Positions 56,306 through 64,000 of a stretch of DNA of 64,000 nt are shown in pieces; the stretch's first letter is position 1, and the number at the start of each line of letters is the position of its first letter. The stretch lies in contig CAJQUW010001718.1 in NCBI GenBank assembly GCA_907163375.1, positions 330,829 to 394,828 of the forward strand. The letters are read 5' to 3'. The position numbers and the translations under genes are program-made. Below the pieces are notes generated by a model. The model worked only from the letters and a program-made list of their open reading frames with translations, was not told the DNA's origin and made no database searches. The DNA is from Prostheceraeus crozeri (taxonomy: Eukaryota > Platyhelminthes > Polycladida > Euryleptidae).

Positions 56306-57778
56306 CAAAATGCAGCGCTGCAAACGCAGCAAAATGCAACTTTCTAGAGGTGGCTACACACGCATTTAGTTTTGTTTCTTTTTACCTTTTTCAGACCATT
56401 CTTAAGAGACTGAAATGTTTGTCCAATATTAATTTGCATTAATAGATGTGTGAGGCCTCAACCACACTGCAAGTTTTCCAAGAGTCTTCATGCAAAGCGT
56501 GATTTTTGACTGTCGAGACAATGATGGTAGCCACATTGATTGAATACTTGTTAGAAAAACACTGACACTGACATGTAGATAATTAATTAGCTTTAATTTG
56601 CTTGTTTTGATTTTTCATAGTTTGTGTTTATTGCTGTTTGGAATTTTTGTATCTTTTTCTATTGTGTTTATTTCATGCAGTATTCAATATATCGGAGAAA
56701 GTTTTATATCAATAGAATTTTTGTGAAGTCTTCTTAACAGTGGTAAAGTTTCATAGCGCTATCTTGCTTGCAACTCATATTAGAGAGAATATAAATGTGG
56801 GACATTGTTCTAAGACACCCAGTAGCATACAATGCGCAAAATGCTTCATGCAAAAAAGCATACATGTACATGCGCATTAAAATATACATTAATAGCCCAA
56901 GGCGAACAAATCACAAATGTCAGAAACGGGCTCACCAACAGGATCACCAGTAGGACACATTTCGGGTTTTTGGCGTGTTGTGCGCTCCAACCCTTGTTAG
57001 CAGGCTTCGTCTGAAAATGCGTTTACAGCTACAACTTAATTGCTGAGAGTCTGACACTATCGATCCATCATAAGCAAGAAAATAATGGACGACCATGGAT
57101 AGAGAGTAATGTAGTCGGAGCTGCGAGAAAATAGTTTCAGTTGACACTTTTGCTGGCGCTTACATGATAATACGACCGCAATCGGAACACGGTGGTCTAA
57201 CTTCTTGGACAGTGGATTGGTTCCTGCTGATAAGATTCCATTGTCTGGATACTTACTGGCTGGATGGTGAAGCATGATTATTGAAGACGTGTATTTGCTT
57301 CCCCGCCGCACCGACTGCAATAGTTCATACACCAATGTTCGTCCACTCTTTTTGACGCATCATGGATTGATGAAGTGTCAGTAATAAAGTGCACGAGTAA
57401 GCGGAACAGATACACGATTACAATAAAATAACTGAACTCAAATGCAGAAAACTGACACAAAACGAACAGTTGTATGGCTGAATGCTAACTTAATATAAAA
57501 TGAATGACTACTTAACAATCTTTCCACACACCTGGTTGCAAGTTCATTTAGCTTCACAAGTATTTTTACTTTTAACAAAGCAACGATGCAGTAGTGAGCA
57601 ATCTCTGATTATTCCCGGCAGTTAGTAGAATCCTAACTATGCTATTGCGAAGGATGGATGCATCCTGATAACATGGGATCCCTGGATTTGTGATTAGCAC
57701 CGACTTGGCATTGCCAAAGTGAACTCACAAACATGAAGTAAACAGGAATTTATAGGGCTTAAACTGCAGCTGTATTCG
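56306..57778. other. No gene recognised
   Basis: Spacer with several 60-92-codon chance stretches. Confidence 0.4.
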
Positions 57779-57930
57779 TTTTCTTTTCTTTAAGTTTTTG
57801 TTGGGAAACCGAGTAGACAAGATGGTAATAATTTTTTATGCTTTATTAATTTCGGCCTCCTCTTAGGACATCATCAGAAGCAGAGGATAATCACCCTTGG
57901 TTTCCCAACAGAAACTTGAAGAAAAGAAAA
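57779..57930 (-). repeat. 152-bp inverted-repeat element with hammerhead-like core
   Basis: 32-base arms at 57779-57810 and 57899-57930 match at 30 of 32. On the minus strand the centre holds CTGATGA (57877-57871) and GAAA (57853-57850) in order. TGCTT before CTGATGA can pair with AAGCA after an AUA triplet, giving a 5-bp stem I; TCCT and AGGA can form stem II. Stem III would be one or two pairs. It could be a tiny MITE, or a remnant of a hammerhead-bearing retroelement. Confidence 0.6.
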
Positions 57931-59645
57931 TGATTAGCCAAGGCCTCTTCAACACTTTATGTTCGTTTTAAAGTACTTCATTTCAGCATAACTTGATAAC
58001 GGCAACGTTGGGGCTGCAGGGAGCAATTAGCGGATTCCTGATTACGAGATTCAGGTATAGGTGAGATGACGACCCGGGATTTGGGATTGCAGGATCCATC
58101 AAAATTGTAATTACATATTTTGTAATTCCGCCATGCACTGAACAAGGTATTCCAGAATTCCAGAGAATTTCAATTGCGGGATTGAGGAATCTTAAATATT
58201 TTTGCCACTAATGTTGCAAAATACTAACAGTAGTCAGTTGAGAAGAATTCTTCCTGAACAACTCGATCCCGGGATAGAACTTTATTCAGAGGCTAATAAT
58301 GTAGCTCTAAACAGAAAACCGCAGTCTGATGAGCACTTTGTATCCTAAAACTCTCAATCTCTGGATTTGCTCGATTTCTAATCCCTGGAATTGTGTATTT
58401 CAACGATTGTCATGCTTAACCTTGTTTGCCTCAAACTATTTCTTGTCGGTGAAGTCTTAGGAGGGAGGTAATTATGCCCCTAAGAAGGTATATCTATTTT
58501 GGATATGTTCCATCCGATGTTGGTATCAGTTTTTCATTCCAAGTTGATCTGGTTACTATGAATAGCATTTTAAAAATCAAACGATCATTTTTTCAAATTT
58601 CGTTGCTGTATCTAAAATAGTCGATAGAATTTCATGAAAATTACAGTAAGGCCTGTTTAGAACATGCTCTGTCTGGTGATGTTGTCGATTTTGCATTTCA
58701 GGCGGTTCTTCTTGCTATAAATAGCATTTAAAAATGTAAACAATTAGTTTCTTTAAATTTCGAAATTTTGTAATATCTGCATGAATTATACAGTAAGATT
58801 AATAGCTCTATGTCACTAATTATATCAATAATTACATCACTACATCTCTCAGAATAAAATCGGTGAATAATAGAGAAGTTTGTGTAATTCGCTCAATTAT
58901 TGAATTATGAATATGCATTTAAAAGTAGTATGTATATAAATACGTAATATTAGTCATCATAACGAGGTAAAAGTTTTCTGAGTATCAATTAACATAATTA
59001 CTCGACCATATTTCCTGAACGAGCAAACTACAGAAGTTGTAAATCAACTTAAAGCTCAAAATTGTTATCAATAGACGTGAAAATCCGAAATGTCGAAAAG
59101 ATGTGGTTGTAAATTCTTTTCATGTGGCTAAACTATTGAGTCTACAGAAAAACAGCTACCACTCAGAGAAAGCCAACACAAAATTATGAAAAGTCACCCA
59201 AGGAGACCTTCAAAAAATTAGACATTCCGGCGTGAGATAAAAGGCGAGGGGCCATAATGCCCCGTGAGACAAATAGGGTTAAATTGGTCATACTTCCAAA
59301 TCGCAAGTTCAACAGAAGAATTCAACTCTCGAATAAAAAGTCTCATCAGTCGGTAAATGGAAATGACGTGCGAAGAGCGTATCAGTTAGGTGGAATTTGT
59401 GGTGGTTTTATATTCGTCAATTTTCCTGACTTTAGACGGAATTCTACCATTTTATTGAAATTTCAATCCCGGGGTTTTAACAAATCAATTCAAGAATTGG
59501 AATTCCTAGTCTCAAGGTCACTCAAGCAGATGTGACAAAGCATTTTCATAGTGCGGCATTGGAATGGATTATCGCCCATGATTATCTCAAAGGCAGCATT
59601 TTGAATCAACAATTCAGAGGAAAATTCAGGGCTTTGCAAGGTCGG
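57931..59645. other. No gene recognised
   Basis: Spacer; the 92-codon stretch at 59257-59535 has no motif that I know. Confidence 0.4.
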
Positions 59646-59651
59646 TACATA

Positions 59652-60247
59652 CAGTCGTGGCCAGAATTGATCGCACAATACTAAATATTGCCCATTCTCC
59701 ATTAACCAAAATATGACTTAATATCGATACTGTAGCAAGCATGTGTAGTAATCAATCAAAATAGAGAAAATCTTCCCATTATGTAATGCTGTTCGGTGCA
59801 CACGAGCAATTCTTTTTATATTTAACCATCTAAATTCTTGTATTGATAATTCATTGAGGGCCATGGGCTATGGCCACGGAATTCCCCAAATCCAATGCCC
59901 ATTGAAAATGGTTGCAGTATTCTGAGAAAAAGTTACTGAGGAGTCAACAACGTCAGCAGCATCTTTGAAGAATGCTGTTGCAGAAAGAAATCGGCCCAGG
60001 TCTAACACGAAGGCTTATTGCATCAATGTCTGAACGTATTTCTGCAGTGACTGCAGCTGGAGGAGAGCATGCAAAATAATGACGACTCTATGAGCTCACT
60101 ATTTGTGCATTTTCTCATTTTTAAACATCGCCCCTCAATTGTCTTCAGTCAAAGTAAATTAATGTGGCATACATAAATCAGATTTTTGAGCTTGTGAAGA
60201 AAATTTCTATAATTTGATCACTGTGCGATCAATTTTGGCCACGACTG
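59652..60247 (+). mobile_element. Tc1/mariner-type element, internally deleted, 596 bp
   Basis: CAGTCGTGGCCAGAATTGAT at the left and the complement of ATCAATTTTGGCCACGACTG at the right are inverted repeats, flanked by TA on both sides (59650-59651, 60248-60249), the mariner-type duplication. The right half encodes the transposase end in broken frames: SPNPMPIENGCSILRKS, which corresponds to the SPDLNPIENLW block bearing the last catalytic E, and later IGPGLTRRLIASMSERISAV then GGEHAK and a stop. The first two thirds of the enzyme are deleted, so the element is non-autonomous. It belongs to the Tc1-like group by these motifs. Confidence 0.88.
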
Positions 60248-60249
60248 TA

Positions 60250-61958
60250 GAATTAAATTCCTCCTGCGTAATTTCTTCCAGTGTTAATATAATTCAAAGT
60301 TTACTTTTCAGCTCAAGAGCAATCCCAAATTTCATTAGAATAACTGGTCAAGGCCTCTTTTCACAACTCCTTTTGCATCCTGTGCCTTACAAGTAAATTT
60401 CAGAGATTTCTAATATCCAGAATTCATCACTGAAAAGTTGAAAGCATTTCTGCTCTATGGGTTAGCCAGTGCACATTCTAAAAGATGAAGCGATCCTGGG
60501 ACATTCTTTCAACAACACGAGCGAAAACCATTCGGAAGAATAGGAGGCCTAATAGCATTGCATCTTTTGAGAGCTTCTTTTGTTCGTTCTATTCAGCTCT
60601 TGTTTCGTCCTATTTCACACTCTTATTCTTTTTCACAATTGCTACTGTCTCAAAAATCACATCGAGCGCACTGACATCCGAAAACAAACGAAATATTTCT
60701 GATGTCATCTCCAATTCTTATCTGCACGTGAAAACATGTCACGCATGATAATGCGATACCCCATCAGGCGAAGGATGAATGGATGAGTTCCGATTCAACT
60801 GTAAATAATAACTGAAATCGACAAGGTTTATAACAAACCGTGTTCGGTCAAATCAGTGACATTTACGTGGCTAGCAGAGTTGAATGTTACGTAACAAAGG
60901 GATGCATGTCTGATGAATCACCTTGTTTGACTCTTGCATGCTACCTCATTAATTTTCAATGATAAATTTTACTCATGGAATATCTTTCCGCATAATATTC
61001 TTAATTCACTGACAAACATGTTTGGTTCGCTGTGTTAGTCGGTCTTTCCTTGGCGGGCTTTTATTTTTTACCCCGAAATGCTGGGATAAAATCGCTCAGT
61101 TTGGCGAAAATACCAATGCTGAGTATTTCCTATGTTTTCACATTAGTAAAGGTGCTGTCAGAAATACTAACCATTAGCACTATGATAATTTGAAGGTTGC
61201 ACCATGAGCATTTACACGAGCATGAATCGCTAGTTTAATCGTGAGCGATGTAACCTAATTGTCAACACAGTTTTCTGCCAAACTGACATCATTTCCTCGA
61301 TGTATGAGTTGTATGGATCATAGACATCGAACCTCATGACCAATGATTTCTGAAACAGTTTCTAAACTATCGCAGGCAGAATTTTATTGTCTAATTGGTT
61401 TGTCGGTTTGTCAAGGACTCATAACGCTTAATTTCTACTCAAGATTGCTGCATTTAGACAGCAATCCATGACTGTCTGAAAGGAATCATTCTTTGTCAAC
61501 TTACCCGAATGTTCTCTATCTCTCTGTCGTGTTTTATATTTTATTTGTATCTAACTTCATGATTAACTTTCAGTTGCTATTGCAATAGTGGAGAGAATGG
61601 ACTTCTACGGCATACAGTGATCAACTGGAGTACGTCTTTAAATGTTTTCTCTTTAGATATCGCAATCCAAAACTTCTCTGCTTGGATATCAGCAGTTAAG
61701 ACGGATCTTCTCTTTGAAATATTCAACCTACCGTTGTAAAAGACCTCTATGTTTGAAACTCATTCAATTTTGGATCTAATTGTTGAATTGTTAAGGTAGA
61801 GTTTCTGCAATTCCATAGAAATCGGTTCAATGTGCTGCATCACACTTGCAAAGAAGTCGCACTTGTCAGTCTCACAACTGTGGGTGCAAGTGAACACGCT
61901 GGGCTGTGACTTCTTACACCGCTACTGTGCGACAATTGAATTGTGCTTCATTTAGGTA
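60250..61958. other. No gene recognised
   Basis: Spacer; an 87-codon stretch at 60485-60748 has a hydrophobic middle (SYFTLLFFFTIATV) but no family match. Confidence 0.4.
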
Positions 61959-61966
61959 ACAACAAC

Positions 61967-63027
61967 CAGAGCTGGAAAAATTCCACTGAAATTTTTTGAT
62001 TCCAATTCCAATTCCTCAGCACAAATTTCAATTCCAATTCCATTCGAAACAGTTCAATTCAATTCAATTCCATTATAGGATTCAATTCCGATAATTGCAT
62101 GTCGCGTATAGTGCATTATGTTAACGTATCTAACGTTTGTTCGTTTCAATCTAACCCATGTGTCCTTATCCTATCCTCATTGTTCCTGTGTGCCGTTCCT
62201 TGCGTCGTTCCTATGTGCGTTCTCATGTTCATAGTTCATATTTCTTGAGAGATGAGATGCGAATAAATCGATTAACAAACTGACAGAAGAAAGAAATTCA
62301 ATGTGCGAATAACGTGATTGATAAAAATGATATCATGAAAACTGATTAATGGTCCATGTTAAAAAGGGAGATTAAAAATTCCGTGATAAGAGCGAAATGA
62401 AGTCGGGTCGAAAGCTAACGAGCAGAAATTAAAGGAAGCTCTTTCAATTTTCAAAAGAAAGAGGATTTATCGTCAAGCCTCAAAAATTGGTATCAATTAA
62501 AAGCGATGATTAAAATGACACAGCAACAACTTCTAAAACTACCAACAACAACTCATACGACATCTTCAGCAGCTGTTAGAAGAACTCCGGGCTCTCGCGG
62601 TGTAACTTAACTACAGAAGTAACAACAACTGCCCGCCAGCGAACTACAGCACAGCAGTGTATACGGCAACACATTAGGGAGCGATATTGAAGATTGACGG
62701 TATAAGTGGCACTGGGATCTTTATGATATTATTTTGGTGTAAGTGAGTCCGATCGAATTGAAGTGAATTCAACATTAATAAGTGAACTGTAAGTCTAAAG
62801 TTTTTTTTATCGTTGTGTACCGCATCTATATAACTATAGTCTTAAAAATTAATATTGTTTATTGTTGTGATTGGAAGTTGAATAATATTTCGAGCCGAGT
62901 GCTGTGATTTCAATTTTTGTATAAATAGATTTATCACAGGTCCATCGAAAAAGTGGAATTGAGGTTTATCAAGGTCAATTCAATTCCAATTCTAATTCCA
63001 ATTCCAATTTCGACTTTTCCAATTCTG
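61967..63027. mobile_element. Non-autonomous hAT element, family N2, copy 2
   Basis: The left end CAGAGCTGGAAAAATTCC and complemented right end CAGAATTGGAAAAGTCG match copy 1 at 48685-49837 through about 1 kb. TTCCAATTCC and CAATTCAATTC units are expanded at the ends. Flanks (ACAACAAC and GTCACAAC) are only partly alike, possibly blurred by AAC slippage. No transposase. Confidence 0.82.
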
Positions 63028-64000
63028 GTCACAACAGTGTCAACATAGTTCTATCCGCATTTTGGCTGATGTTGATAGGATAGATCATGGAACCAATGGC
63101 GACTAATTCAAAAGAGAAAAAGTAGCAGGTAAAATGGTTTAGACAACGGGAGAGAAAATAGCATTGCTCACTGCAACAGTCACTGACTTGTCAGTGAAAT
63201 TCGGCTGCCGACAGTACTTTGTATTTACCTCGTGAATTACAACGTAGACTATAAACACGACATAGGCTACTAGAAAAACGTGTAAAGAATATGAAGAATA
63301 AGACTGCGGAGTAAAATGTGGCTGCTGGAATATGTTCATGCCGCCCAACGATTTTTCATTCGAGTCTAACATTTAGACATATCAATAGTGCAAGCAATAT
63401 TTAAAGTATTTTTGTTAATTCATTTTAACGTGCGAAAATTTCTAATGCTCGCGTTTTTTGAATACCTAAAGCTAAACCGTCACAGGACTGCTGTTTTGAT
63501 AACTTAGAATATTATGCGCAATCTGGAGATCGCATGCCACCGTATACAAATATTTCTACATGATGATTCTTAAAGGCAACATTACATTTGCCTTAAGAAT
63601 GATGGATATTATGTTCACGTGTTCTCCACGAAATTCTTCTGTTTTTTCTTGGCATCATAATGAGCTCACTCACAGAGATAAATTGCCTTGTGTTCGTGGT
63701 TGACATTATTCATTACTGATGGTCACAGTCAGAACTAGTCTCGAGGGGAAGAAGATCAATTTTCCATTGAGCGTGATGAATATTCAAGCCTGAATTCTGA
63801 CGATCTAGAACATTGGCATCATGTTAAAGGCACACAGTCAGTAATTTAGATCGTGAAGAGTCGAACTGTGTGAATAATATTTCCATTTGACGAATTTATC
63901 ACGGAGGAAAATTATGTACGTACTTTTCACTAGACAGGTCTGCCTGCATTCTGACTGTTGAGGGTCGTGTGTTCGGTGATACGAGCTGTTTCTGCAATGC
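63028..64000. other. No gene recognised
   Basis: Spacer to the window end; short open stretches only. Confidence 0.4.

Noticed and set aside
60485-60748. Hydrophobic ORF considered as a small membrane protein
   Set aside because: It has one hydrophobic run in AT-rich DNA, no homologous family, and no conserved neighbour.

Overview
The window is invertebrate-animal-like nuclear DNA made up almost wholly of transposable elements and AT-rich spacer. I see no intact host gene, rRNA, CRISPR array or bacterial operon. A eukaryote is indicated by hAT, PIF/Harbinger, pogo/Tc1 and Crypton-type DNA elements, several LINE 3' ends, a Ty3/Gypsy element, at least four Penelope-like (PLE) fragments with GIY-YIG endonuclease remains, long (TA)n runs and a plausible tRNA-derived SINE. 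The mix suits a marine invertebrate; the species cannot be read from the sequence.

Layout: 1-4.1 kb is a mosaic of PLE pieces in both orientations. It starts with a near-perfect 221-base inverted repeat, is punctuated by (TA)n tracts, and holds an intact 164-codon Crypton/DUF3504-like ORF. 4.1-15.2 kb is mostly unrecognised spacer with two LINE 3' ends (8.1-8.5 and 11.05-11.77 kb) and a decayed pogo element (about 9.95-11.05 kb). 15.25-15.97 kb is a large fold-back repeat. 19.5-25.45 kb is a PLE 3' end split by a 5,046-bp hAT element (20360-25405) with a perfect 8-bp target duplication and a nearly complete but frame-broken transposase. 26.4-27.1 kb holds an unrecognised decayed coding-like stretch. 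27.5-34.7 kb carries a hAT MITE, a PLE fragment, two abutting MITEs (one clearly Harbinger-type), a second pogo remnant and a LINE remnant.

37.02-40.18 kb is a PIF/Harbinger element with 3-bp target duplications, a broken transposase on +, a MADF/Myb-like accessory gene on -, and between them two minus-strand ORFs that belong to neither and may be a captured host gene. 40.45-44.62 kb is a Ty3/Gypsy fossil with about 97% identical LTRs. 44.67-45.70 and 55.22-55.95 kb are two copies of a non-autonomous hAT, the first carrying a nested 285-bp element that the second lacks. 48.69-49.84 and 61.97-63.03 kb are two copies of another non-autonomous hAT; the first has landed in an older hAT transposase relic. 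A Tc1-like mini-element with TA duplications lies at 59.65-60.25 kb.

The genes do not form a pathway; their relations are those of nested and stacked mobile elements. Target duplications, shared termini and empty-site copies allow several insertions to be placed in order. The points most worth a second look are the possible captured gene inside the Harbinger element, the Crypton-type ORF lacking its recombinase domain, and hammerhead-ribozyme-like motifs next to PLE ends and inside a small inverted-repeat element.
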